Shown here piece after piece: positions 15,945 to 24,282 of a stretch of DNA of 36,627 nt; positions within the stretch are counted from its first letter, which is position 1, and every line of letters starts with the position of its first letter. The DNA is taken from positions 1-36,627 of the IMG/VR virus record IMGVR_UViG_3300047317_000696; one strand, 5' to 3'. A model generated the notes under the pieces. It searched no databases. It was not told the DNA's origin and saw only the letters and a program-made list of their open reading frames with translations. Made by a program: the position numbers and the translations under genes. Source of the DNA: a virus.

Positions 15945-17035
15945 CCGAGGAACCCTGTGTCCTTTGCCTTCGACTCGAGGGTCGAGGCCTCTGTTCCGAG
16001 CTCTTTGCTCAGGTCGGTCGCCGCGCCGCTCTGCAGCGTCTGGCCGGCGGTGTTCGTGCCCATCGTACCAGTAGCCAAGCCGGACTTGATGTCGTTGGCC
16101 GAGGTGAAGTCGCCGCGCTCGCGGCCCGTCTCGCCCAGCTGCGCGTTAGCCACACCAGTCGCCCTGGTGCGCTGCTCGGTGTTGCCAGCGTTCACGGCGC
16201 CGATCTGCTGCTGGCCCTTGAAGTTATTATATTGCTGATGCAACTGGTTGTTGAACTGGTCCATCGCGTTGGCCAGCGAGCCCTCTTGCAGGTCTTGTGC
16301 GCCCATCGCTTGCCCAGCCGCTGTGTACTGACCCAATGCCTGCATCGCCCGCGCTTGCGCGCCTGCGTTCGCCTGCATGTTCTCGAGCGAGCGCTGCTGG
16401 CCCGTGCCCTGCTGACTCATTGCGTTGCCGAGGAGCTCTGCGCCTGAGCCGTACGCGCCTCGAGCCTTGAGGCCCTGGTTCAGCGCTTCGCGGTTGCCGC
16501 GCTCGTTCTGTTCCTGCTGCCTACGCGCCATCTCGCGCATGAGACGCTCTTGCGCCGTCTCCTTCGTGTCGGTGAGCGCGCCGAGCTGCCCGAGCGCCGA
16601 GCTCTGCGCGTTCTTTGCCTCGCCCGAGCGAAACGCGTGGTTCTGCGCATCGCCGACGTAAGACATGAAATTCGGGTCTTTGAACAGGTCGGCAGGGTTC
16701 TGCCAATTGCCCATCGCGTCGACGTACTGGTTAGTCGTCGCTTGGTCTCGGCCTTCGACGCCCGAGTAAAACGGGTCGATCTTGCCCTTGACGCCGTTGA
16801 CGTAGTCGGCCCAAACATCCTTGTTCTCGCCGGCTACATCGTTCGCGTTCTGGTAGTTTTCCCACGCGAGATCCGACTGCGTGCCTTGCAGCTGCCGAAC
16901 GGCGTTGTCGATCTGCTTGTTGTAGGCCTTCGCGCCGGGGTTGAAAATGAGGTTGCCGCCCCAGTCGATACTCTTATAGATATCTGAGGCTTGGTCCTCC
17001 TTCGGCTGAACGATTTGCTGTCGCTGAACTGTCAT
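15941..17035 (-). CDS. Gln/Ala-rich helical virion protein, 364 residues
   Basis: ATGA overlaps at both ends. Residues from about 140 to 330 are strongly rich in Gln, Ala, Gly and Asn (MQANAGAQARAMQALGQYTA; NQLHQQYNNFKGQQQIG), forming long amphipathic helices. This composition is typical of DNA-transfer/ejection proteins placed between tail genes and larger internal proteins in podoviruses. I see no enzymatic motif. The assignment is by composition and place, not by a recognised family. Confidence 0.55.
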   Translation of the reverse strand: MTVQRQQIVQPKEDQASDIYKSIDWGGNLIFNPGAKAYNKQIDNAVRQLQGTQSDLAWENYQNANDVAGENKDVWADYVNGVKGKIDPFYSGVEGRDQATTNQYVDAMGNWQNPADLFKDPNFMSYVGDAQNHAFRSGEAKNAQSSALGQLGALTDTKETAQERLMREMARRQQEQNERGNREALNQGLKARGAYGSGAELLGNAMSQQGTGQQRSLENMQANAGAQARAMQALGQYTAAGQAMGAQDLQEGSLANAMDQFNNQLHQQYNNFKGQQQIGAVNAGNTEQRTRATGVANAQLGETGRERGDFTSANDIKSGLATGTMGTNTAGQTLQSGAATDLSKELGTEASTLESKAKDTGFLG

Positions 17036-17385
17036 CCTATGACCTTATAAACCAGTGAGTATCTTACGCCTTCGACGAGGCCTGCTTGGTCAATTACAAT
17101 GACCTGATTGTTCGACTGCCACTTCCACGTCGTCGCGCCGAAGTGTACCGGCGTTTCCGGTTCATTGATGACTACCGCCCGCCCTAGCTCGATGATCTTG
17201 GGCTGCTCGATGCGCAGCTTCGCATTGCGCAGCGGCACGAAGAACTTGTATGGCGGCTTCCATACAACCGTGTCCTCATAGATGATCAAGTCTACCACAC
17301 TTAGGAGACACGACTGCACGCCCGTGAGAAATCTGTTGAGAGCCGGGTCCGCAATGCCAACGGGGATGTTGGGAGTGTTCCTCAT
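17032..17385 (-). CDS. Hypothetical virion-associated protein, 117 residues
   Basis: Start at the ATG at 17385, overlapping the stop of the nozzle-like gene as ATGA; the longer open frame upstream is a shadow of that gene. The product shows alternating strands with Pro, Trp and Val (TVVWKPPYKFFVPLRNAKLR; TTWKWQSNNQVIVIDQ), suggesting a small beta domain. Its position between the nozzle-like gene and the internal proteins suggests a minor tail component. Family not recognised. Confidence 0.6.
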   Translation of the reverse strand: MRNTPNIPVGIADPALNRFLTGVQSCLLSVVDLIIYEDTVVWKPPYKFFVPLRNAKLRIEQPKIIELGRAVVINEPETPVHFGATTWKWQSNNQVIVIDQAGLVEGVRYSLVYKVIG

Positions 17386-20138
17386 GCGCGTTTCAACGTG
17401 TCCGAAGCGATGCGATATCGGGCCGTGAAGCCGTAGAGCTGGAACTGCGTGTATGTGCTCGTTGTGAAGCCCATATTCTCGAGAGACGGCTTGAGCGAGT
17501 ATTGCCGCGGCACCCAGAAGTGCGTCGCCGGGAAGAGCAGCATGTAGTTTGTCTCTGGATAATAGACAAACCGAAACTCGCCGTTCCAGAGCGTGAAGAT
17601 GCCGCCATTCAGCGTCATGAAGAACGATATGTCCATCCATTGTTTCAAGTCGCCCATGTCCTCGGAGACGAGCGGGTTGAACTTGATGGTGCTTTGCATC
17701 GTGACTGGGTTGTTGTTGTAGTTCGCGTCAGCTTCTGTGTAGAAGTCATTCTTGACGTTGATCGTCCAGGTCGTCGTACCCTTCACATAGGCGAGGCGAT
17801 GATTACGTTCGTAATACGCGATGCCTTTGTACAGATTCGTCTGCCGAGTGAAAGACTTCGTGTCTTCGTTGAAGAGGTACGAGTCGATCAGGCTCACTGT
17901 GCCGAAGCCCGCATTCGTGAGCGACCACCACACCTCGTTGAAGTGCTGGTCGGCGGTCATCGTCGGCCCGAAGACGTAAGGCAGCTGGTTGCGCACGCCA
18001 GAACCGGTCTGAATGGCGCGCATCTGCGAGATCTGGTCGCGCAGCACCGTGCTCAGGGCGTCTTCGCTGATGAGCTGCGCGCCCGTGTCGGTGATGATGG
18101 CGAGGCCGTCTTGAAGCATCGCGTAGATCTTGTTGTTGAGCGAGCACACAAGGTCTGGGTGGATGAGCTGCGCAGTCGGCTCAATCTGGTCGATGGTCCA
18201 TGTCGTGCCGTCACCCGTGAGCCGCCAGAGCCCATCGGTGCAAAAGAAGAAAATGGCCGAGACGGTCGACCACATCTTCAGGATCACGCCTGCGCCGATG
18301 ACTTGGAAGTTGCCGAGCGGCACGTGTTCGGGCTCAGACGTCTTCGAGAGATAGACGAGGTTGCGCCGGAGCTCGTAGGTGCCTTCGACCCAGTCACTAC
18401 CGCCGATCGGCAAACCCTGCGGCGCGTAGTTCTGGTGGTTCGTCATCTGCAGCTGCAGCCGCGTCACACGCTTGTGCGCAGGAGTCGTGTAAACGATCTC
18501 GAATGCGTAGCCCTCTTGAGCTGGGTACGAATTGATTACATGCCCAAAGAGCGTGCGGAAGCGAAGACCGGCGGGCCACTTCGAGAGCGGAAATCCACCG
18601 CCAACGGGGTTCCATGCCGTTGCCGACCCAACGGGGTCGGTCGGGTCTAGGTGCGTGAGCAGAGACGTTGTGCCGTCGGCATAATACAGCTGTATGTCGA
18701 TGCAGTCGGCGACAATCATGTCGTGAGCAGACGAAGCACCGGTCGGATTCACGCTGACCGTGAAAGTCTGCGCGCCCGTGTTGATGCTCGTGATGCGTAC
18801 GAGTGAGCCGACTGGCCAGATAGGGTCTGCACACGTGATGACCTGGCCGACTGCCAGCCCGACCATGTCGCTCGGGTCGAACGTGATCGAAATCGTGTTC
18901 GTGCCGGCGTTCACGAGAGCGTTGGTCAGCACGCGATGGCCGATGCCATAACGCACCTCGCGGTCGGTCAGCAGGTCACCGAACGCTCCGAGCATGGCAA
19001 AGCTCTTGCCCGGCAGATGCGCGCGATTTGCATAAAAGACCGTGTCTTTGAACACGCAAATGTCGGCCGAAGTCGGCGGACAGAAGTTTGCGTTTTGCTC
19101 GCCCTGCTGGCCCGAATTTGTGTAGCAGGGATCGCCGCCGTTGCGACCGTCTTCGGTGATGGCGTCGGTCCAAGGGAACGAAAACGGAAACGATGAGGCG
19201 GTCGGCTTCGGGATAGCCAGCTTGGCTACCAGCCGATAGTCGTCGGTCAGATAGGTTGGGTCGCGCACCTCGTCTTGCGGGCAGCGGTAGACCTCGAAGA
19301 AATACTTGTACGCGCCCCCAGAAGCTAGCGGTAGCGCATCGAGATTACTCAGCGCTGGCGAGACGATTACGCAGGCGTTGTCGCCATAGGTCTCCTGCTT
19401 GATCGAGAAGACCTGCGACGGTGGCCCTATGACATTGTAAGCCTTGGGCGAGGGCGAGAAGAGCCCTGACGGGTCGTCTCCCAGCGTGGGAGCCTCCATC
19501 ACAAGCACGGCGCGGTAGCTGACCGTGTTGCCTGGAACAAACCAGTTGTTCTGCTCGAGCGTACCCGCTGTGCTCGCAGGCACCTGCGTCAGCGAGAGCT
19601 GCAGCATCGGCGGGTAGAGCCCCGCATAGCGCTCGAAGTTTGCGATGACTCCCCACTTCTCGGTCACTAGCGTGCGAAAAGTGTTATAGGCGTCGTGCGT
19701 CATGCCAGGGATGAACCCGGGATCTCGGTAGATTGCGCCAAGCGACCCGCCCGTTACATAGTCCCAAGCGACCTCGAGCTGCGTCGTGGCAGTCGATGCT
19801 GTCGGCGTCGAGTTCTTGTTGTCGAACACGAACGTGTTGATCATGCCCAGCTGCGTCTCTGGGTCAGTCGACACCCAGATAGGCGCTTGTGCCGCTTGCG
19901 CTTGAACTACAGCAAACCGGCCTCCAAAGAGCTGATCATTGAACGCCTTGATTGGCTTATATGTGCTGAGCGTGTCGAAAGATAGAAGCTGTCTATCTTC
20001 CGTCATGCTCTCGAGCATGCCAGGCCGTCTCGCCAGCACATTCTTCGCCTCGGCACACGAGCCAGCCGGCAGCGCATATGGGTCGGGGTTAGTTGCGAGC
20101 CCCGAGACCTTGACCTGCGTGGTCTTGAGCTTGGCCAC
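17382..20138 (-). CDS. Probable tail nozzle / stabilisation-like protein, 918 residues
   Basis: A long beta-rich protein directly following the adaptor gene, the place occupied by the nozzle or tail tubular B protein in podoviruses. The N-terminus (LATNPDPYALPAGSCAEAKNV, then LARRPGM) follows the pattern of these proteins, which start with a segment on source values and assigned 'rich in N, P' loops before a first beta blade. The rest has many short strands and aromatic/Asp turns with repeated W and Y residues as in propeller-like platforms. The protein would extend the tail below the adaptor and bind fibres. Confidence is limited because sequence conservation in this group is low. Confidence 0.55.
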   Translation of the reverse strand: MAKLKTTQVKVSGLATNPDPYALPAGSCAEAKNVLARRPGMLESMTEDRQLLSFDTLSTYKPIKAFNDQLFGGRFAVVQAQAAQAPIWVSTDPETQLGMINTFVFDNKNSTPTASTATTQLEVAWDYVTGGSLGAIYRDPGFIPGMTHDAYNTFRTLVTEKWGVIANFERYAGLYPPMLQLSLTQVPASTAGTLEQNNWFVPGNTVSYRAVLVMEAPTLGDDPSGLFSPSPKAYNVIGPPSQVFSIKQETYGDNACVIVSPALSNLDALPLASGGAYKYFFEVYRCPQDEVRDPTYLTDDYRLVAKLAIPKPTASSFPFSFPWTDAITEDGRNGGDPCYTNSGQQGEQNANFCPPTSADICVFKDTVFYANRAHLPGKSFAMLGAFGDLLTDREVRYGIGHRVLTNALVNAGTNTISITFDPSDMVGLAVGQVITCADPIWPVGSLVRITSINTGAQTFTVSVNPTGASSAHDMIVADCIDIQLYYADGTTSLLTHLDPTDPVGSATAWNPVGGGFPLSKWPAGLRFRTLFGHVINSYPAQEGYAFEIVYTTPAHKRVTRLQLQMTNHQNYAPQGLPIGGSDWVEGTYELRRNLVYLSKTSEPEHVPLGNFQVIGAGVILKMWSTVSAIFFFCTDGLWRLTGDGTTWTIDQIEPTAQLIHPDLVCSLNNKIYAMLQDGLAIITDTGAQLISEDALSTVLRDQISQMRAIQTGSGVRNQLPYVFGPTMTADQHFNEVWWSLTNAGFGTVSLIDSYLFNEDTKSFTRQTNLYKGIAYYERNHRLAYVKGTTTWTINVKNDFYTEADANYNNNPVTMQSTIKFNPLVSEDMGDLKQWMDISFFMTLNGGIFTLWNGEFRFVYYPETNYMLLFPATHFWVPRQYSLKPSLENMGFTTSTYTQFQLYGFTARYRIASDTLKRA

Positions 20139-20141
20139 GGC

Positions 20142-21167
20142 TTACCACCGCCCCCAGCCCCACGCCTGTCGCCTGCGCAAGTAGCTGTTGCGAGTTTTGA
20201 ATGTGTACGGCTGCGCCTTGATGCGCGGCGTCATGACGTCGATGGCGCGGCTGATCGCGGCTTCAGCCTTCTTCGCGCAGCCAGCAGCCTTCTCTAGGTC
20301 GCCGCGCTCGGTGAGGATCACGGCGGAGACCCATGCGACAAGCGCCGAGTGCAGCTCCTGCGGCAGCGGGATCGTAACGGCCGTGTCGGCCAAGATGACG
20401 TAGGCAGCGCGCACGCTGTCCTCATCTTGCGTCGTCATGACCGTGCCCGCGGCGTCGTATTGGCCGGGGAAGTCGACGCGGAAGAACAAAGTGTCAGGAG
20501 CGAAGAAAGTGTAACAGAAAATGTTAGGTATCGAGACTTCGGCGCAGCCCGTCGACTGCACAATGTCGAAGGCATGGCCAACGGCATTGGTGAAGTCGAA
20601 GTCGAGGTTGTTCATCACGACTTGGAACAGCTGGCCGCCCATGCCGTCATCAGTCAGCTCACAATGCTTGATGATGCCTACGTTCGTAGTAGTTCCCGAC
20701 TCATCGCTGGTCTCTTGCGGCAGCACCAGGTCGCTGGGCCGCAAGTAGCCGCGTATGCGCAGCCAGCGGTCAGCCTGGGGAGTCGGGAACAGAACGATGG
20801 TATCGCCGCGGATCTCGAAGTGATTCGGCTCGTAGAGGCTCGGAGTCGAATACATCGTCGTCTGCGAAGTGGTAGCAATCTGGAGCTGCCGCCAAAGGCC
20901 GGAGCCGTCTGCCTTCTCGATCTCCACGAGCTCGAGCCCTTGCACGCTCGAGCGGTAAGGAATGCGATATTGCGCGCGCCCCGCCGTCGTATAGATCTTG
21001 TACTCTTTGAGCCAGTAGCCTTGGCGAATGTTCGCGATGACCTGAGTGAAACGCTCACGAAGCGCAAGCGTTCCCTCAGCGAGGATCTCATCATCGCTCC
21101 AGTCCTGATCGTTGTCGGGCAGCTGACACATCTGCCTAACGCGATGGATGAAATCCTCTGTGAACAT
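20142..21167 (-). CDS. Head-tail adaptor protein (SU10-like / gp11-like)
   Basis: 341 residues. The N-terminus FIHRVRQMCQLPDNDQDWSDDEILAEGTLALRERF has the pattern of podovirus adaptor proteins: a helix, the W-S/T-D-[DE]-E-[IL] turn, then a second helix. It is followed by a beta region with the usual YRIPYR and LR(I)RGYLRPSDLV type segments (around residues 70-150). The protein forms the ring between portal and nozzle. It lies three bases upstream of the nozzle-like gene and shares its operon. Confidence 0.7.
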   Translation of the reverse strand: MFTEDFIHRVRQMCQLPDNDQDWSDDEILAEGTLALRERFTQVIANIRQGYWLKEYKIYTTAGRAQYRIPYRSSVQGLELVEIEKADGSGLWRQLQIATTSQTTMYSTPSLYEPNHFEIRGDTIVLFPTPQADRWLRIRGYLRPSDLVLPQETSDESGTTTNVGIIKHCELTDDGMGGQLFQVVMNNLDFDFTNAVGHAFDIVQSTGCAEVSIPNIFCYTFFAPDTLFFRVDFPGQYDAAGTVMTTQDEDSVRAAYVILADTAVTIPLPQELHSALVAWVSAVILTERGDLEKAAGCAKKAEAAISRAIDVMTPRIKAQPYTFKTRNSYLRRRQAWGWGRW

Positions 21168-21173
21168 AGACTA

Positions 21174-21572
21174 TTACTGACCGTAATTGAGCAAATCGTC
21201 GTCCATAGCGTTAGCGCCACCAGGCCCCATCTGAGGCATTGGTGATGCGCCTGCACCCATCGGGCTCGGTCCGCCTGGCATGGGCTCGGGGTAAGCATCG
21301 TTGGCGCCATACATCGGCATATTCGGGCCGGGTACTGGCGGCCCGCCAGGCGCAGGTTTCGCTGCAGGTTTCGCTGCAGGCTGGTTCTTCATGGCGTCTT
21401 GAATGCCACCAAGGCCTTTGCTCAACGCGCCCATGGGGCCTTCGCCGGGTTCGGCGTTAGGCGCCTCGCCCAAAGCAGCTCGCGCCGCGTTCGTGCGCTG
21501 AGCCTCTTGCTGTTTCTTCTTCGCACCAAGCACGCCTGCGGCTGCTTGGACTGCTGCCATGATCGGGAACAT
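21174..21572 (-). CDS. Small Ala/Pro/Gly-rich protein, 132 residues
   Basis: Lies between the capsid gene and the adaptor gene. Residues 1-45 form an amphipathic helix (AAVQAAAGVLGAKKKQQEAQ), followed by a low-complexity tail with a short duplicated AAKPAAKPAPGG and several PMP/GPM motifs, ending in an acidic DDDLLNYGQ. The composition suggests an internal or minor head protein, but no family is recognised. It follows the capsid hairpin at 21600-21640 and is therefore likely expressed less than the capsid gene. Confidence 0.6.
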   Translation of the reverse strand: MFPIMAAVQAAAGVLGAKKKQQEAQRTNAARAALGEAPNAEPGEGPMGALSKGLGGIQDAMKNQPAAKPAAKPAPGGPPVPGPNMPMYGANDAYPEPMPGGPSPMGAGASPMPQMGPGGANAMDDDLLNYGQ

Positions 21573-21599
21573 AGTTAGATCTTTCTCCTCATAAACAAC

Positions 21600-21640
21600 A
21601 GCCTCAGGCCCCTCGTTTCAAGCGAGATAGACCTGAGGCT
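21600..21640 (-). terminator. Stem-loop behind the capsid gene
   Basis: Nine perfect pairs AGCCTCAGG (21600-21608) with CCTGAGGCT (21632-21640), plus an inner CTCG (21612-21615) / CGAG (21623-21626). In the minus-strand transcript it starts about 20 bases after the capsid stop and is followed by GTTGTTT, a poor T run. It may be a partial terminator or a 3' stabilising structure that separates capsid from adaptor expression. Confidence 0.6.
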
Positions 21641-21661
21641 AAGGGGGTTCTTATTGACCCG

Positions 21662-22969
21662 TTAGGTCAGCGACGGGATGCTGTCGTTCGGGTTGTCGAT
21701 GGCCGAGAAGATCACGCTGTGGAACGGCATTTCGCTCACAATCGCCTGATCCATGTACATGCGCAGCTGAGCACCAGCGGCGTTGTCGAGCTGCTGATAG
21801 AAGAACTCGTCTGGGTTGCCGGGCAGGGTCGCGGTTACGTCACTCGAACCCACGCGCTTCCACTCGTCAGTCGGGATGGCGAACGCCAACGACTGCTTCA
21901 TGTAGCGATACGGCTTGATCTTGATTACGCCGCAATTCGTGATGAATTCGATCTCGCGGAAACCGGGCTTTGCCTTCCCGCCCATGTCCGAGCCGAGGTA
22001 GCGACGCATCGCCACTTCGTCGGTCAGGAGAGTCGACCAAGAGCGGTTATTCACGTAGCAAGTGCACCCGCCGTCGAGCCCGCTGTCTGCCGCGAGGGTG
22101 ATGCCCTCGATCAGCTTGTCGAAGCTCAGCGGTCCGTTGACAGGGTAGGTCTGGGCCTTCCACTGGGGATACTGCGAGCCGTTGATGCCGAACATGATGC
22201 CGGTGTTCTCACAGATCGGCTCAGCGCCAATCATGCTGTTACCCACAGACGAATACACGTGAACGGTGGCACCAGTGGCCATCGCAGCGTTGTTTACTTC
22301 GGCCTGGAGGCCTTGCACCGTGATCCTGCACTTCGAGATATCGACTGCAATCACTTTGCAGGGAGTCGTCACGGTGAACGGGACGAACCCGCCGACTGCT
22401 ACGAACTCGAGCAAGATGTTCTGCGCATCCTGCCAGAAACCGGGGATAAAGCTGGCGCGAGTGATCGTGAAGACGCGGATACCGTCTGCCGCAGCAGCAG
22501 AACCGACAGCCTGCACGACGCCGATATTAGAGAGCGGGGCCGCGGCGCTATTCGCACCGGGACCATACCAAAGAGCCATCTCGCGATGGAGCTCCATACC
22601 TTGCGTCAGATTCAGAATCTTGATCGCAACGCCTTGGTCGTACGCTTTCGCGCTCTCGCCCTTGGCCGCGCTGAGACGGCTCATTTCGCCGTAAGAGAGC
22701 GATGCCTTCATCGCGATCTCTGCGCCCTGCAGCTGGGCGTCTTCGTAGATGCCGTCTACCGGTGTAGACAGAGTGAACGCATCATGAGAGACTGAATACT
22801 TAGCGCCCTGCTCGAGACCGAGGCGGACGGGGAAGTAGTAATCTCGACCAGTTCGTTCCTTAGGTGGAACAAACTCAATATCTTTTGCAAAGGAGCCCTC
22901 AGGAGCAACGGGATTCGACATCCCGCCGTAAACTTCCTTTAGAAGGGCACCCGTCGAAGCGGATGGCAT
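21662..22969 (-). CDS. Major capsid protein
   Basis: 435 residues, placed directly after the scaffold gene and carrying its own promoter and leader. The N-terminus (ALLKEVYGGMSN), the strand-rich middle with GGFVPFTV and MIGAEPICENTGIMFGINGSQYPQW, and the C-terminal WKRVGSSDVTATLP and SEMPFHSVIFSAI segments fit large-phage HK97-fold capsid proteins of the podovirus type. The start ATG at 22969 has GAGG eleven bases upstream, but that GAGG is in the 3' arm of a long hairpin. Forms the icosahedral shell around the scaffold. Confidence 0.82.
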   Translation of the reverse strand: MPSASTGALLKEVYGGMSNPVAPEGSFAKDIEFVPPKERTGRDYYFPVRLGLEQGAKYSVSHDAFTLSTPVDGIYEDAQLQGAEIAMKASLSYGEMSRLSAAKGESAKAYDQGVAIKILNLTQGMELHREMALWYGPGANSAAAPLSNIGVVQAVGSAAAADGIRVFTITRASFIPGFWQDAQNILLEFVAVGGFVPFTVTTPCKVIAVDISKCRITVQGLQAEVNNAAMATGATVHVYSSVGNSMIGAEPICENTGIMFGINGSQYPQWKAQTYPVNGPLSFDKLIEGITLAADSGLDGGCTCYVNNRSWSTLLTDEVAMRRYLGSDMGGKAKPGFREIEFITNCGVIKIKPYRYMKQSLAFAIPTDEWKRVGSSDVTATLPGNPDEFFYQQLDNAAGAQLRMYMDQAIVSEMPFHSVIFSAIDNPNDSIPSLT

Positions 22970-22980
22970 ATGTTAGAAAA

Positions 22981-23036
22981 CCTCAAACTATGAGTGACTG
23001 TGGAAACAATGGTTTCGCACTTCACCGAGTCTGAGG
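22981..23036 (-). promoter_or_regulatory. Capsid mRNA leader hairpin covering the Shine-Dalgarno site
   Basis: In the minus-strand transcript CCTCAGACT (23036-23028) pairs with AGTTTGAGG (22989-22981) with one G-U pair. Inside it GTGA, GTG and GAAAC pair in order with UCAC, CAC and GUUUC around a four-base loop. The 3' arm ends in GAGG, the only Shine-Dalgarno-like sequence before the capsid ATG 11 bases on, and is followed by TTTTCT. It can act on translation, on stability, or as a terminator of upstream transcripts. Confidence 0.65.
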
Positions 23037-23123
23037 TTGTCCACTTATGTGTTAGAGCCTTGTCCTCTCGGGGGCTCAGGTAGCAGCGGGCCTCTTGCGA
23101 ACTGGTTAGTTAGTGCTTACTGA

Positions 23124-23142
23124 ATTATAACATGCGTCAAAC
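23124..23142 (-). promoter_or_regulatory. Extended -10 promoter for the capsid gene
   Basis: On the minus strand the sequence reads GTTTGACG-CA-TGTTATAAT, a perfect extended -10 (TGnTATAAT, 23132-23124). No -35 at the usual distance. It follows the scaffold stop and begins an untranslated leader of about 150 bases before the capsid ATG. The same TGTTATAAT with a similar GTTnGACG block occurs at 31365-31384. Confidence 0.65.
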
Positions 23143-24258
23143 TTTACCAGACCGAATCTGGCGCTCGAACTCACGGCTCGAGAGCTGCCGCGAGCCTGGC
23201 CGACTCGGAGCGGACGGATTCGTCGCGCGAGGAGCCCCGCCGTCGAGCCGCGGGCCGCCGAGCGTGGGTCGCTCGACCTGCACGTTGTACTTCTTGATAT
23301 AGTCTTCGATCTGACCCTTAGTGTCGACAACTGCGCGGCGAACGTCAGCACGCGACAGTTTCCCGGTCTCTTCGTAGATTGCGGCGCAGTGCTCGCGGAA
23401 CAGGTTCCAGGCAGTCGGCTTGTGATCGAGCCCCGCGAGCTCGAATTCTTTCACCGCGATAGACCGCAAGTTGTTAGAGATAGCTTCTTGCTTCTGCGCC
23501 TGAATGGCTTGCTGCCGCTGCGCTTCCGCCTGCTGATGCTGACGCAGCAAGTCGGCGTGCTCGGCCTTCATGACTTGCGCTTGAATCCACTCGTCTCCCG
23601 AGCCGGGCACGGCCTCGTTCAGCTTGTCGGCGGTCATGGCTTCTTGCAGAAGCATCTGCGCGACCTCTTGAATGGGCATGCCGAGTCGACGCATGCCATA
23701 GAGCAGCTGCTGTGGGTCCTGCTTCCAGTTAGACAGGTAATTGACTAGTTCGCTTTGATCAGCCTCGAAGGCGCGGCGCTGCTCGGCGAGCTCCTGGCTC
23801 TTCTGCGTGAACGTGCGGCGCATCATGGCGCCGCTCCGCAGCTCGTCGAGGGAGCCTTCGAACCCGTCGTCTCCAATGGCGAGGCGGAGCTTCGACATCA
23901 GGGCGTCGGGGATCTGTCCCTTTTCTATGGCCTCTAGGAGGTCCTTAGCGGGCACGCCGTGCACACCCTGTGCATACCGTTCGTGCCATGGTGCGTCGTC
24001 ACTGAGAGGCGCTGGGGTGGCTTCCCCGAGCTCTTTCGTCTGCCCGAGCTGAGGCTCGGCGTCGTTAGCTGGTTTCTGGCTAGTTAGAAACTCACCAGTT
24101 GGTTTGCTTCGAAGTTGACGGGCGAATTCTCGCGAGGAAAGCGAACCCGAGCTGGGTACCGATCCATGCGATGGGGTTGGTGATGGGGTTGAGCCCGTCG
24201 AGGGTGCCGAGGTAGGGGCGGCACCAGTCGATGCGGGCGCGGCAGATGGTTCTGACAC
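23137..24258 (-). CDS. Capsid scaffolding protein
   Basis: 373 residues, GTG start at 24258 preceded by AGGA. It sits between portal and capsid genes, the standard scaffold place. Residues 1-38 are Ser/Pro/Thr-rich and disordered. Residues about 140-275 form a long Gln/Glu/Arg-rich coiled coil (LAEQRRAFEADQSELVNYL; EAQRQQAIQAQKQEAI), typical of scaffold proteins. A 12-residue sequence occurs at both ends: LSSREFARQLRS (40-51) and LSSREFERQIRS (359-370), the second almost at the C-terminus, where scaffold proteins usually contact capsid protein. Confidence 0.82.
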   Translation of the reverse strand: MSEPSAAPASTGAAPTSAPSTGSTPSPTPSHGSVPSSGSLSSREFARQLRSKPTGEFLTSQKPANDAEPQLGQTKELGEATPAPLSDDAPWHERYAQGVHGVPAKDLLEAIEKGQIPDALMSKLRLAIGDDGFEGSLDELRSGAMMRRTFTQKSQELAEQRRAFEADQSELVNYLSNWKQDPQQLLYGMRRLGMPIQEVAQMLLQEAMTADKLNEAVPGSGDEWIQAQVMKAEHADLLRQHQQAEAQRQQAIQAQKQEAISNNLRSIAVKEFELAGLDHKPTAWNLFREHCAAIYEETGKLSRADVRRAVVDTKGQIEDYIKKYNVQVERPTLGGPRLDGGAPRATNPSAPSRPGSRQLSSREFERQIRSGKV

Positions 24259-24282
24259 GTTGTCCTGTTTCGATTGTTGGTG

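Noticed and set aside
16226-16231. TATAAT on the minus strand inside the Gln/Ala-rich gene
   Set aside because: It encodes Tyr-Asn-Asn in a conserved-looking helix, lacks the TGn extension and a -35, and precedes no gene start.
17502-18650. 382-codon plus-strand frame opposite the nozzle-like gene
   Set aside because: Shadow frame with Arg/Val/His-rich sequence and no start signal.
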